Source: JBFKQC01 sp041627895 (GTDB lineage Bacteria; Pseudomonadota; Alphaproteobacteria; Rhodobacterales; Rhodobacteraceae). Taken from it: 64,000 bases of DNA. The stretch lies in contig JBFKQC010000004.1 in assembly GCA_041627895.1 (NCBI GenBank), forward strand, positions 1 through 64,000. Reading direction: 5' to 3'. Below are positions 18,230 to 27,800 of the stretch, one piece after another (position 1 is the first letter of the stretch; each line of letters begins with the position of its first letter). Both the position numbers and the translations under genes were made by a program. The notes under the pieces were generated by a model. That model searched no databases and was not told the origin of the DNA. It was given only the letters and a program-made list of their open reading frames with translations.

Positions 18230-19534
18230 ATGTCCGCCGGGAACGCCAGACCATTGCCGACCAGCCCCGCACCGCTAGCGGATGACCTGCCGCAGGCGTC
18301 GCCAGCCGCCGGCGGGCCGCAAACCGTTCTGGTCGTCGACGACAGCCGGGCGCAGCGCCGGCTGCTCTGTTCCTACCTAAAGCGCTGGGGCTTCGACGTG
18401 GTCGAGGCAGCGTCGGGCGAAGAAGCGCTTGCGATCTGCCGGCGCGACGACCCCAGCCTGATCGTCAGCGACTGGATGATGCCGGGGATGGGCGGGCTGG
18501 AATTGTGCCGCGCCTACCGCGCGCTTCGGAAGGACAGGTATGGCTATTTCATCCTGCTAACTTCGAAAAGCGACAAGGGCGAGGTCGCCGAGGGCCTCGA
18601 TGTCGGCGCCGACGACTTCCTGACCAAACCCGTCGCAGCGGCCGAACTGCGCGCACGCATCCGCGCGGGGCAGCGCGTGCTGGACATGGAACGCGAGCTG
18701 ACCGCCAAGAACAGCCTGCTCAGCAAGACCCTTGCCGATCTGCAGGTGCTGCACGAGGCGATCGACCGCGACCTGATCGAGGCGCGCAAGCTGCAACAGT
18801 CGCTGGTCCGCGACCGCATGCGCCACTATCCCGGCGCCACGGTGTCGCTGATGCTGCAGCCCTCGGGCCATGTCGGCGGCGACCTGGTCGGTGCGTTCCA
18901 GGCCAACGCCCGCGAAATCGGGGTCTATTCCATCGACGTGTCGGGCCATGGCATCGCCTCGGCGCTGATGACGGCGCGGATCGCCGCCTATTTTTCGGGC
19001 AATTCGCCGCAGCAAAATATCGCCATCGCGCGCACGGCTGGGGGCGCGCTGGCGATGCGGCCGCCGGCCGAGGTCGCCGATTCGCTGAACAGGATCATCT
19101 TCGACGAGATCGAGACCGAGCATTACCTGACGATGCTGCTGGCACGGATCGACCTGGCCAGCGGCCGGGTGACGATGACCCAGGCCGGGCATCCGCATCC
19201 GCTGCTGCACCGCCGGGACGGGAAGACCGAAGTGCTGGGCAGCGGCGGATTTCCGGTCGGCCTGGTCCCCGGCGCGCAGTTCCACGAGTTCGAGGCGCAG
19301 CTCGGCCCAGGCGACCGCCTGTTCCTCGGCTCGGACGGCATGACCGAATCCACCGGCCCCGGCGGCACGATGCTGGGCGAGGAAGGCCTCGCGCGCCTTC
19401 TGCAGCGCAACCGCGACCTGACGGGGGACCGCTTCTTCGAGGCGATGATGTGGGATCTCAGCAACTTCGCCGAGAACCGCGCCTTTTCCGACGACGTCTC
19501 GGCCGCGCTGGTGGAATTCCGCGGCGAGGGTTAG
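18230..19534 (+). CDS. Response regulator with SpoIIE-type PP2C phosphatase output (RbaY/RsbU-like)
   Basis: 434 residues: a receiver domain (about 30-150) with acidic VVDDS, phospho-acceptor Asp in SDWMMPGMGG and Lys in LTKPVAA; a coiled linker (about 150-200, ending in EARKLQQSL); and a metal-dependent SpoIIE phosphatase domain with HVGGDLVGAF, DVSGHGIASALM and a final DDVSAALVEF. Proteins built this way dephosphorylate anti-anti-sigma (STAS) proteins in partner-switching systems; RbaY of Rhodobacter capsulatus has this architecture. No STAS or RsbW-like gene is in view. It is divergent from an Hpt gene and its stop overlaps the Nudix stop. Confidence 0.88.
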   Translation: MSAGNARPLPTSPAPLADDLPQASPAAGGPQTVLVVDDSRAQRRLLCSYLKRWGFDVVEAASGEEALAICRRDDPSLIVSDWMMPGMGGLELCRAYRALRKDRYGYFILLTSKSDKGEVAEGLDVGADDFLTKPVAAAELRARIRAGQRVLDMERELTAKNSLLSKTLADLQVLHEAIDRDLIEARKLQQSLVRDRMRHYPGATVSLMLQPSGHVGGDLVGAFQANAREIGVYSIDVSGHGIASALMTARIAAYFSGNSPQQNIAIARTAGGALAMRPPAEVADSLNRIIFDEIETEHYLTMLLARIDLASGRVTMTQAGHPHPLLHRRDGKTEVLGSGGFPVGLVPGAQFHEFEAQLGPGDRLFLGSDGMTESTGPGGTMLGEEGLARLLQRNRDLTGDRFFEAMMWDLSNFAENRAFSDDVSAALVEFRGEG

Positions 19535-19965
19535 CGGAACAGCCCCAGAAATGCGCTGTCGCCCTCGTTGGCGACGCCGGACACCGCCTGCGCGACCGGC
19601 ATCCAGTGCGCGGTGTGGCCCGCCTCGCTTGGCGGTCCGTGGCGCCGCGCCGGCCAGGCGAGATAGACGTGGCACACCTTTTCGGCCCACTTGTCGTATT
19701 CCGGCATGTAGGTGAACCGCCGGAACGCGCCCAACCGGCGCGGCGCGGCGATCCGCCAGCCGGTTTCCTCGAACACCTCGCGATGCAGCGCGGCGACGGG
19801 CGATTCGCCCGGGTCGATGCCACCGCCCGGCAATTGCAGTTCCGGCACCGGCTCGGCCTGATGCGTCAGCAGAACCCGCCCGCCGCGCAACAGGACCGCA
19901 TAGGCCCCCGCCAGCGGCCGATACCGGATGTCGGCCCGCACCGGCTCGCCATACCGCCTGATCAT
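19531..19965 (-). CDS. Nudix hydrolase
   Basis: 144 residues with one complete Nudix box, GGIDPGESPVAALHREVFEE followed by TGW, which fits Gx5Ex7REUxEExGU. Such enzymes hydrolyse nucleoside diphosphates linked to another group; the substrate is not predictable here. ATG 19965 is preferred, but GTG 19998 in frame would add eleven residues. Its stop overlaps the stop of the convergent phosphatase gene by three bases. It diverges from hslO, so the 78-base gap must hold promoters for both. Confidence 0.85.
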   Translation of the reverse strand: MIRRYGEPVRADIRYRPLAGAYAVLLRGGRVLLTHQAEPVPELQLPGGGIDPGESPVAALHREVFEETGWRIAAPRRLGAFRRFTYMPEYDKWAEKVCHVYLAWPARRHGPPSEAGHTAHWMPVAQAVSGVANEGDSAFLGLFR

Positions 19966-20043
19966 AGCCGCCCCGCCTTCCGCCTTCGGTTGCTCCACCT
20001 ATATGGACACGGTATGCCAACCCCAACCGGCCAAAGGAAGCCT

Positions 20044-21045
20044 ATGACCCTCGGTTCGCAAATCGCCTGGGACGACACCGTCCTGCCGTTTCAGCTTGAC
20101 GCCTCGGACATCCGCGGCCGTGTCGCGCGGCTCGACGGCGTGCTGGACCAGGTGCTGGCGCAGCACGACTACCCCCCGGTGATCGAGGCCCTGATCGCCG
20201 AGGCGGCACTGCTGACCGCGCTGATCGGGCAGACGATCAAGCTGCGCTGGCGGCTGTCGCTGCAGGTGCGCGGCACCGGCGCGGTGCACCTGATCGCGAC
20301 CGATTATTACGGACCGAAAGTGCGCGGCGAGAACGCGCAGATCCGCGCCTACGCCGGGTATAATCCCGACAAGCTGGACCATCAGGGCGACGGTTTCCGG
20401 CAGATCGGCGAGGGCTATTTCGGCATCATGATCGACCAGGGCACCGGCATGACGCCGTACCGGGGCATCACCCCCACCGCGGGCGGCTCGCTTTCGGCCT
20501 GCGCAGAGACGTATTTTGCCCAGTCCGAACAGCTTCCGACCCGCTTCGCGCTGGCCTTCGGCAAGTCGCGACTGCCCGGCGACGAGGTGCATTGGCGCGC
20601 CGGCGGCGTCATGCTGCAACTCATGCCCAGGGTGCCGCTGGGCGTCACCGGCGACGGCGGCAGCGGCGACGGCGGATTGCTGCATGCCGCCGACATCCTC
20701 GACGACGACGCGCAAGAGGACTGGCGCCGCGTGAACCTGCTGCTGGACACCGCGGAACAGCTGGAACTGGTCGGTCCCGGCGTGCAGCCCACCGACCTAC
20801 TGGTGCGGCTGTTCCACGAAGAGCAGCCGCGGGTGTTCGATGCCCAGCCGGTGAACTTCGGCTGCACATGCACCGCCGAACGGGTGCGCGAAAGCCTGGC
20901 GGTCTATCCTGCCTCGGACATCGCCGAGATGACCACCGATGCCGGTATCGTCACCGCGGACTGCCAGTTCTGCGGTGCGCATTACGAATTCGATCCCAGC
21001 ACGCTGGGGCGCGAAGCGGCAGAGGCGCAGGGTGACGGCGCCTGA
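20044..21045 (+). CDS. hslO: Redox-regulated chaperone Hsp33
   Basis: Hsp33 is a cytosolic holdase switched on by oxidation and unfolding. The C-terminal zinc switch is present as FGCTCTAER and DCQFCGAHYEF, giving the CxC and CxxC pairs. The N-terminal domain has the AAEL-type region (LIAEAALLTALIGQTIKLRW). ATG 20044 follows AAAGGAAG at good spacing and gives 333 residues; an ATG ten codons upstream is weaker. Its 3' end overlaps the start of the following Nudix gene. No redox-regulated promoter is recognisable. Confidence 0.95.
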   Translation: MTLGSQIAWDDTVLPFQLDASDIRGRVARLDGVLDQVLAQHDYPPVIEALIAEAALLTALIGQTIKLRWRLSLQVRGTGAVHLIATDYYGPKVRGENAQIRAYAGYNPDKLDHQGDGFRQIGEGYFGIMIDQGTGMTPYRGITPTAGGSLSACAETYFAQSEQLPTRFALAFGKSRLPGDEVHWRAGGVMLQLMPRVPLGVTGDGGSGDGGLLHAADILDDDAQEDWRRVNLLLDTAEQLELVGPGVQPTDLLVRLFHEEQPRVFDAQPVNFGCTCTAERVRESLAVYPASDIAEMTTDAGIVTADCQFCGAHYEFDPSTLGREAAEAQGDGA

Positions 21046-21634
21046 TCCCTTCGCCCCGGTCGTCGCGGCGCTGGCGCGGCCGGGCTCGGCGTCGTCGGAT
21101 TTCGACCTGAACCCCGATGTGGTACTTCCGCCCGGGCGCAGGCTGCGCCCCGCCGGCGTGCTGGTCCCGCTGATCGCCCGTTCCGGCGCGCTGCAGGTGA
21201 TCCTGACGAAACGGTCCTCGGCGCTGAAACACCACCCGGGCCAGATCGCCTTTCCCGGCGGCAAGCTCGACGAGGGCGACAGCGGCGTCGAGGATGCGGC
21301 GCTGCGCGAGGCGCAGGAAGAGATCGGGCTTGCGCCGGGGAATGTCGAGGTTCTGGGCGCGCTTCCCGGCCACGAGACCGTCACCGGGTTTGCGGTGACG
21401 CCAGTTCTGGGACGGATTAGAGACGAATTTACCCCGGTGCCCGAGCCCGGCGAGGTGGACGAGGTGTTCGCGGTGCCTTTCGCGCACGTGATGGACCCAG
21501 GCCGCTTCAGCGTGCAGTCGCGGCGCTGGCGCGGGCAGCGGCGATACTATTTCACGGTGCCGTTCGGGCCGTACTACATCTGGGGCGCCACCGCGCGCAT
21601 CCTGCGCGGCCTCGCCGACCGGATGGCACGATGA
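21032..21634 (+). CDS. Nudix hydrolase, CoA pyrophosphatase type (NudL-like)
   Basis: About 200 residues. LTKRSSALKHHPGQIAFPGG is the extra motif that marks the CoA-diphosphatase branch, followed by a Nudix box with LREAQEEIGL. Members cleave CoA to 3',5'-ADP and phosphopantetheine. GTG 21032 inside the end of hslO is chosen because homologous-looking sequence (TAPDPFAPVVAALARPG) starts there; the frame upstream is a shadow of hslO. ATGA overlap with the CCA-adding enzyme gene suggests one transcript hslO-nudix-cca. Confidence 0.88.
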   Translation: MTAPDPFAPVVAALARPGSASSDFDLNPDVVLPPGRRLRPAGVLVPLIARSGALQVILTKRSSALKHHPGQIAFPGGKLDEGDSGVEDAALREAQEEIGLAPGNVEVLGALPGHETVTGFAVTPVLGRIRDEFTPVPEPGEVDEVFAVPFAHVMDPGRFSVQSRRWRGQRRYYFTVPFGPYYIWGATARILRGLADRMAR

Positions 21635-22782
21635 CCCGCGTCACCGGCGACTGGCTGCACCGGCCAGAGACACAGGCGGTGTGCTCGATGCTCACCGGCG
21701 CCGGGCACCGCGCGCTGTTCGTCGGCGGCTGCGTGCGCAACACGCTTCTGGGCGAGCCGGTCAGCGACATCGACATTTCCACCGACGCCACGCCGGATAT
21801 CGTCTCGAACCTGGCCGAACAGGCCGGTCTGCGCCCGGTCCCGACCGGCGTCGACCACGGCACCGTCACCGTCGTGTCCGGCGGCCTGCCGCACGAGGTC
21901 ACCACCTTCCGGCACGATGTCGAAACCTTCGGCCGGCACGCCGTGGTCGCCTATACCGACCGGGTCGAGGAAGACGCGGTGCGCCGCGACTTCACGATGA
22001 ACGCGCTCTACGCCGAACCTGACGGCACCTTGGTCGACCCGCTCGGCGGGCTTGCCGACCTGCGCGCGCGGCGCGTGCGGTTCATCAAGGACGCCTCGGC
22101 GCGAATCCATGAGGATTACCTGCGCATCCTGCGGTTCTTCCGCTTCCATGCCTGGTACGGCGACCCGGTGGGCGGGCTCGACGCAGAGGGGCTGGCCGCA
22201 TGTGCGGCGCTTTCGGCCGGGATAGAGACGCTCGCGCGCGAACGGGTCGGGGCCGAGATGCGCAAGCTTTTGTCGGCGCCCGATCCCGCGCCGGCGCTGG
22301 CTGCGATGGCCGCGGCGGGCTGTCTGGCGCGGGCGCTGCCGGGGGCCGATCCGGCCGCGCTGGCGCCGCTGGTCGAGCTAGAGGCGAATGCCGGGCTGGC
22401 CCCCGACCCGGTGCGCCGGCTGGCCGCGGTCGGCGGCGAGGACCCGCGGGGCCATCTGCGGCTGTCGCGGTCGGATGCGCGGCGGCTCGATACTGTCGGG
22501 CGCGCCGCGCGCGACACTGCCGGCCCCGCCGAGCTTGGCTATCGCCTTGGCCCCGAGGACGGGCGCGACGCATTGCTGGTCCGCGGCGCGCTGACCGGTA
22601 CCCCGGTCGCGCAGGCCGCGCTGAACGCGGTCGAGACCGGCGGCGCGGCGACGTTTCCGCTGACCGCCGCCGACCTGATGCCCGAATATGTGGGACCGGC
22701 GCTGGGCGCGCGTCTGGCCGAGTTAGAGACGAAATGGATCGCCTCGGGCTTTGCCCTTACGCGGCACGACCTGCTGAACTGA
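21631..22782 (+). CDS. cca: CCA tRNA nucleotidyltransferase (poly(A) polymerase family)
   Basis: Adds or repairs the 3' CCA of tRNA, or is a close poly(A)-polymerase relative. The class II nucleotidyltransferase motifs are LFVGGCVRNTLLGE, DIDISTD with the two catalytic Asp, and RRDFTMNALYAE. The RNA-binding region (DYLRILRFFRFHAWYG) is followed by a more variable C-terminal half; 383 residues. Only one such gene is in view, so a full CCA-adding role is most likely. It overlaps the Nudix stop by four bases and is followed after 79 bases by the ABC exporter genes. Confidence 0.93.
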   Translation: MTRVTGDWLHRPETQAVCSMLTGAGHRALFVGGCVRNTLLGEPVSDIDISTDATPDIVSNLAEQAGLRPVPTGVDHGTVTVVSGGLPHEVTTFRHDVETFGRHAVVAYTDRVEEDAVRRDFTMNALYAEPDGTLVDPLGGLADLRARRVRFIKDASARIHEDYLRILRFFRFHAWYGDPVGGLDAEGLAACAALSAGIETLARERVGAEMRKLLSAPDPAPALAAMAAAGCLARALPGADPAALAPLVELEANAGLAPDPVRRLAAVGGEDPRGHLRLSRSDARRLDTVGRAARDTAGPAELGYRLGPEDGRDALLVRGALTGTPVAQAALNAVETGGAATFPLTAADLMPEYVGPALGARLAELETKWIASGFALTRHDLLN

Positions 22783-22861
22783 GCGGCGCGGTTCACCTTG
22801 CCGCGGATTCCGGCTATATCCGCCAAAGCGTTCCACCCGATTTGCATTCGCGTTTCATCCC

Positions 22862-24706
22862 GTGTTCCGCTTTTTCGAATCCCTGGTCGATCCGTATACG
22901 CCGTATCCGGAAACCAACACGCCGCCCCGGACGCTCTATGCGTTCCTGGCGGATTACGCGCGGCCGTTCCGCCGGGTCTTCGCCTATGCCGCCGCAACCT
23001 CGGTGATCGTCGCCGCGGTGGAAATCGCGCTGATCTGGTACATGGGCCGGGTGGTGGACCTGCTGAACCGGGGCGCGCCGGGCGAGGTCTGGCAGTCGCA
23101 CGGCACCGAACTGATCCTTGCGGCGCTGTTCATCCTGCTGGTGCGCCCGGTGATCCAGGCCTTCGACGTGCTGATCCTGAACAACGCGATCATGCCGAAT
23201 TTCGGCACGCTGATCCGCTGGCGGGCGCATGCCCACGTCCTGCGCCAGTCGGTCGGCTGGTTCGAGAACGATTTCGCCGGCCGCATCGCCAACCGGATCA
23301 TGCAGACCCCGCCGGCGGCGGGCGAGGCCGTGTTCCATGTCTTCGACGCGATCACCTTCGCGCTGGCCTATCTCGTCGGCGCCGCCGTGCTGCTTTGGGG
23401 TGCCGATATTTGGCTGGTGGTGCCGCTTCTAGTCTGGTTCGCGCTCTACCTGGTGCTGCTGCGATGGACGATGCAGCGGGTCGGCCCGTCCTCGCAGGCG
23501 GCATCCGATGCCCGCAGCCTCGTGACCGGGCGCGTCGTCGACAGCTACACCAACATCCACTCGGTCAAGCTGTTCGCGCATCACGACCGCGAGCTTGCCT
23601 ATGCCCGGGACGCCATCGACCACACGCGCAGAACCTTCGCCCGCGAGATGCGGATCTACACGGTCATGGACGTCTCGCTGGTGGCGCTGAACGGGCTTCT
23701 GATCGTCGGCGTCGTCGGCTGGGCGATCTGGCTGTGGATGGCGGGCACCGCATCGGTCGGCGTGGTCGCCGCCGCGACCGCGCTGACGCTGCGGCTGAAT
23801 GCAATGACCGGCTGGATCATGTGGGCGGTCTCGACCTTCCTGCGCTCGCTTGGCATCGTGGCCGAGGGGATGGAGACGATCGCTCAGCCGATCACCCTGA
23901 CCGATGCGCCCGACGCAAGGCCGCTGAAACTGACCGAGGGGCGGATCGAGATCGAGAACCTGTCACATCATTACGGGCGCGGCGCGGGCGGGCTCGACCG
24001 CCTGTCGCTGTCCGTCGCGCCGGGCGAGAAGATCGGCCTGGTCGGGCGCTCGGGCGCCGGGAAATCGACCCTGGTCAAGCTGATCCTGCGGTTCTACGAG
24101 GCCGAGGGCGGGCGGATCCTGATCGACGGACAGGACATTTCGCGCGTGACGCAGGATTCGCTTCGCGGCGTGATCGGCATGGTGCAGCAGGACAGCTCGC
24201 TGCTGCATCGTTCGGTGCGCGAGAACATCCTCTATGGCCGGCCGGAGGCGTCCGAAGCGCAGGTGATCGCCGCCGCGAGGCAGGCCGAGGCGCACGATTT
24301 CATCCTCGACCTGCAAGACCCCGAGGGCAATCGCGGCTATGACGCCCAGGTCGGCGAACGCGGCGTGAAACTGTCGGGCGGCCAGCGCCAGCGCGTTGCG
24401 CTCGCCCGGGTGATCCTGAAAGATGCACCGATCCTGGTGCTGGACGAGGCAACCAGCGCGCTCGACAGCGAGGTCGAGGCGGCGATACAGTCGACGCTTT
24501 ACGGCATGATGGAGGGCAAGACCGTGATCGCCATCGCGCACAGGCTTTCGACCATCGCCCATCTCGACCGGATCGTCGTGCTGGATGACGGCCGCATCGC
24601 CGAACAGGGCACGCACAAGGCGCTGCTGGCGCGCGGCGGGCTTTATGCCTCGTTCTGGGCGCGGCAGTCGGGCGGCTTCCTCGGCACGGCGGAGGCGGCT
24701 GAATGA
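22862..24706 (+). CDS. ABC exporter half-transporter (first of a pair)
   Basis: 614 residues: an N-terminal six-helix transmembrane domain (about 30-310) and a C-terminal ATPase with Walker A GRSGAGKST (~residue 395), signature LSGGQRQR (~505), Walker B ILVLDEATSALD and H-loop IAIAHRLSTI. All catalytic residues are intact. The start is GTG 22862. The next gene is a close relative overlapping by four bases, so a heterodimeric exporter is likely. The cargo is unknown; this resembles the multidrug/lipid exporter group. Confidence 0.9.
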   Translation: MFRFFESLVDPYTPYPETNTPPRTLYAFLADYARPFRRVFAYAAATSVIVAAVEIALIWYMGRVVDLLNRGAPGEVWQSHGTELILAALFILLVRPVIQAFDVLILNNAIMPNFGTLIRWRAHAHVLRQSVGWFENDFAGRIANRIMQTPPAAGEAVFHVFDAITFALAYLVGAAVLLWGADIWLVVPLLVWFALYLVLLRWTMQRVGPSSQAASDARSLVTGRVVDSYTNIHSVKLFAHHDRELAYARDAIDHTRRTFAREMRIYTVMDVSLVALNGLLIVGVVGWAIWLWMAGTASVGVVAAATALTLRLNAMTGWIMWAVSTFLRSLGIVAEGMETIAQPITLTDAPDARPLKLTEGRIEIENLSHHYGRGAGGLDRLSLSVAPGEKIGLVGRSGAGKSTLVKLILRFYEAEGGRILIDGQDISRVTQDSLRGVIGMVQQDSSLLHRSVRENILYGRPEASEAQVIAAARQAEAHDFILDLQDPEGNRGYDAQVGERGVKLSGGQRQRVALARVILKDAPILVLDEATSALDSEVEAAIQSTLYGMMEGKTVIAIAHRLSTIAHLDRIVVLDDGRIAEQGTHKALLARGGLYASFWARQSGGFLGTAEAAE

Positions 24707-26553
24707 GACTGGAGGCGCTGTCCGGCTGGTTTTCGGGCCTGATCGACCCGGAACGCCCGGCGCCGGGCGCGCCACCGCGCACCCTGGCGGCGTTCCTGCG
24801 CTGGGCGCTCGATGGCGCATGGTGGGCGATCCTTGCCGCGGCGGCCGCCTCGATGCTGGCCGGTATCTTCGAGGTGCTGACGGCGCTGTTCCTTGGACAG
24901 GTGATCGACGCCGCACTTGGCAGCACCGCCGAAAGCTTCTTTCGCGACAATGCGTGGATGCTGATCGGCGTGGCGCTGTTCCTTCTGGTGCTGCGCCCGG
25001 CCAGCTTCGGCGTCTCGGCCGCGTTCCAGGCGCTGACGGTCACGCCCAACGTCAACAACCTTGTCCTGTCCCGGCTGCACCGCTGGACCATGGGGCAGGC
25101 GGTGACGTTCTTCGACAACGATTTCGCCGGGCGCATCGCGCAAAAGCAGATGCAGACCGCGCGGGCGATCACCGACGTGGTGGTCGACTCGATTTCCGCA
25201 ATGATGTTCGGGCTGGCATCGCTGGTGGGGTCGATCGCGCTGCTCCTGGCCATCGACGGCTCGGTTGCATTGATCCTGGCGGTCTGGACCTGTCTCTATC
25301 TCGGCCTGATCCGCTTTTTCCTGCCCCGGATCCGCACCCGCGCCAAGGCCCGCGCGGCGGCGCGCGCGATGGTCTCGGGGCAGGTGGTCGACACGGTGAC
25401 GAACATCAAGACGGTCAAGCTGTTCGCGCATCAGGACCACGAGGACCGCGCCGCACTGAACGAGATGCGCCGGTTCCGCCAGGCCGCCTGGCAGTTCGGG
25501 CGCATGTCCACCGGGTTCCGGTTCAGCCTGATGACTTTGGCCGGCGCGCTGCCCGTGGTGCTGGTCGGCGCGACGCTGGTGCTCTGGACGCGGGGCGCGG
25601 CCACCGCCGGCGATATCGCCGCCACCGGCACCATCGCGATCCGCATCGCGCAGATGACCGGCTGGGTCAGCTTTTCGCTGATGGGCATCTACGCGAGCCT
25701 CGGCGAGGTCGAGGACGGGATACACACGCTGACCCCGCCGCACGAACTGACCGATGCCGCGGATGCCGGCGAACTGGCGGGCCGCCCCGCCATCTTCTTC
25801 GAGAATGTCAGTTTCGCCTATGGCCGCCGCAAGGGCGGGGTCAGCGACATCTGCTTGGAGGTCCGCGAGGGCGAGAAACTGGGCATCGTCGGTGCCTCGG
25901 GCGCGGGCAAGTCGACGCTGGTGGCGCTGCTGATGCGGCTCTACGACCCGGAAGAGGGGCGGGTACGGATCGGCGGCCAGGACATCGCGCAGGTGACGCA
26001 GGAAAGCCTGCGGCGAAGGATCGGCATGGTCACGCAGGAAACCGCGATGTTCAACCGCTCTGCGCGCGAGAACATCCTGTACGGTCGCCCCGACGCAACC
26101 GAAGGCGAAATGACCGCCGCCGCCAAACGCGCGCGGGCACATGACTTCATTCAGGACCTGCGCGATTTCAAGGGCCGCTCCGGGTATGCCGCGCATCTTG
26201 GCGAGCGCGGCGTGAAACTGTCCGGCGGCCAGCGCCAGCGCATCGCCCTGGCCCGCGCGATCCTGAAAGACGCGCCGATCCTGGTGCTGGACGAGGCCAC
26301 CAGCGCGCTGGATTCCGAGGTCGAGGCCGAGATCCAGGAGGCGCTGCAAGAGGTGATGCAGGGCAAGACCGTGCTGGCCATCGCGCACCGGCTGTCGACC
26401 ATCGCGCGGATGGACCGGATCGTGGTGCTCGACGAAGGCCGGATCGCCGAGGAAGGCACCCATGCCGAGCTGCTGGCCCATGGCGGGCTTTACGCGCGCT
26501 ACTGGAACCGGCAGTCGGGCGGCTTCATCGGGCTTGCCGAGGCGGCAGAGTGA
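24703..26553 (+). CDS. ABC exporter half-transporter (second of a pair)
   Basis: 616 residues with the same layout as its upstream neighbour: transmembrane domain (about 40-310) and ATPase with Walker A GASGAGKST (~396), LSGGQRQR, ILVLDEATSALDSE and IAHRLSTIARMD. Both ATP sites of a heterodimer would keep the catalytic Glu, unlike exporters with one degenerate site. The two genes share long identical stretches (ERGVKLSGGQRQR, QSGGF) and so look like an old tandem duplication. It overlaps the upstream stop by ATGA and the following methyltransferase start by GTGA. Confidence 0.9.
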   Translation: MRLEALSGWFSGLIDPERPAPGAPPRTLAAFLRWALDGAWWAILAAAAASMLAGIFEVLTALFLGQVIDAALGSTAESFFRDNAWMLIGVALFLLVLRPASFGVSAAFQALTVTPNVNNLVLSRLHRWTMGQAVTFFDNDFAGRIAQKQMQTARAITDVVVDSISAMMFGLASLVGSIALLLAIDGSVALILAVWTCLYLGLIRFFLPRIRTRAKARAAARAMVSGQVVDTVTNIKTVKLFAHQDHEDRAALNEMRRFRQAAWQFGRMSTGFRFSLMTLAGALPVVLVGATLVLWTRGAATAGDIAATGTIAIRIAQMTGWVSFSLMGIYASLGEVEDGIHTLTPPHELTDAADAGELAGRPAIFFENVSFAYGRRKGGVSDICLEVREGEKLGIVGASGAGKSTLVALLMRLYDPEEGRVRIGGQDIAQVTQESLRRRIGMVTQETAMFNRSARENILYGRPDATEGEMTAAAKRARAHDFIQDLRDFKGRSGYAAHLGERGVKLSGGQRQRIALARAILKDAPILVLDEATSALDSEVEAEIQEALQEVMQGKTVLAIAHRLSTIARMDRIVVLDEGRIAEEGTHAELLAHGGLYARYWNRQSGGFIGLAEAAE

Positions 26554-27785
26554 ACCTGACCGTCGAGCGTCTGGGACACCGCGGCGACGGCGTGGCGCCG
26601 GGGCCGGTCTATGTGCCGCTGTCCCTGCCCGGCGAGGCGGTCGAGGGCGAGGTCGCCGACGGCCGGATGGCCGCTCCGCGCATCCTTGCGCCATCGCCCG
26701 ACCGGGTGCGCCCGCCCTGCCGGCATTTTCCGCACTGCGGCGGCTGCGCATTGCAGCACGCCTCGGACGCGTTCGTCGCGACGTGGAAGGCGGACGTGGT
26801 GCGCGCGGCGCTTGCCGCGCATGACCTGCCCGCCCCGATCCGGCAAGTCCACACCTCGCCCCCGGGATCGCGCCGCCGCGCGGTATTGTCTGGCCGGCGC
26901 ACCAGGAAGGGCGCGCTGGTTGGGTTTCACGCCCGCGCGTCTGACACCATCGTCGATGTGCCGGATTGCCGGCTGATCGCGGCAGAAATCGTCTCTATCC
27001 TGCCCGGATTGACCGAAATCACCGTGGCCTGCGCCTCGCGCAAGGGCGAGTTGTCGCTGACCGTCACCGCGACCGGGACCGGCGCGGATGTCGCGGTCCA
27101 GGGCGCCAAGCCGCTCGACGGCCCTGCGCGCGCGGCGCTTTCCGCGCTCGTTCACCGCCACGGCCTCGCGCGGCTGACGGTGGATGGCGAGCAGGTCGTG
27201 CAACGCGTCCCGCCGCGGCTGGACTTCGGCGGAATTGTGATCACACCGCCCCCGGGCGCCTTCCTGCAAGCCACGGCGGCCGGCGAGGCGGCGTTGCGCG
27301 ATGCGGTGGCCGAGGCCGTCGGCCCGGCGCGGCACGTCGCCGATCTGTTTGCCGGTTGCGGCACCTTCGCCCTGCCGCTTGCGTGCGGGGCCGAGGTGCA
27401 CGCGGTGGAATCCGATCCGGCAGCGCTCGACGCGCTCGACCGTGCATGGCGCAATGCCGCGGGACTGCACCGCGTCTCGACCGAGGCGCGCGACCTGTTC
27501 CGCCGCCCGCTGCTGGCAAGCGAACTGGCACGCTTCGATGCCGCCGTGATCGACCCGCCGCGCGCCGGCGCCGCGGCGCAGACCGCGGAACTGGCGCGGT
27601 CCGGCATACCCCGCATCGCCATGGTCTCGTGCAACCCCGCGACATTCGCCCGCGACGCCAGGACGCTGGCAGACGCCGGCTATGGCATCGACCGGATCGA
27701 CGTGGTGGACCAATTCCGCTGGTCGCCGCATGTCGAACTTGCAGCGCAGTTGACGAGGGGCCATATCCCCGCGCGGAACAGGTAG
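26550..27785 (+). CDS. 23S rRNA/tRNA uridine-5 methyltransferase (TrmA/RlmD family)
   Basis: SAM-dependent RNA m5U methyltransferase. The iron-sulfur cysteines are Cys57, Cys63, Cys66 (CRHFPHCGGC) and Cys140; the SAM site is ADLFAGCGTFALPL, and the catalytic block is VSCNPATFARD with the nucleophile Cys361 and IDPPRAG before it. A short N-terminal TRAM-like segment is present. 411 residues. RlmD, RlmC and TrmA are hard to tell apart here, so no symbol is given. It starts at GTG 26550 overlapping the ABC stop; that coupling is probably positional and not functional. Confidence 0.88.
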   Translation: MNLTVERLGHRGDGVAPGPVYVPLSLPGEAVEGEVADGRMAAPRILAPSPDRVRPPCRHFPHCGGCALQHASDAFVATWKADVVRAALAAHDLPAPIRQVHTSPPGSRRRAVLSGRRTRKGALVGFHARASDTIVDVPDCRLIAAEIVSILPGLTEITVACASRKGELSLTVTATGTGADVAVQGAKPLDGPARAALSALVHRHGLARLTVDGEQVVQRVPPRLDFGGIVITPPPGAFLQATAAGEAALRDAVAEAVGPARHVADLFAGCGTFALPLACGAEVHAVESDPAALDALDRAWRNAAGLHRVSTEARDLFRRPLLASELARFDAAVIDPPRAGAAAQTAELARSGIPRIAMVSCNPATFARDARTLADAGYGIDRIDVVDQFRWSPHVELAAQLTRGHIPARNR

Positions 27786-27800
27786 GAGGCGGCGAAGACC

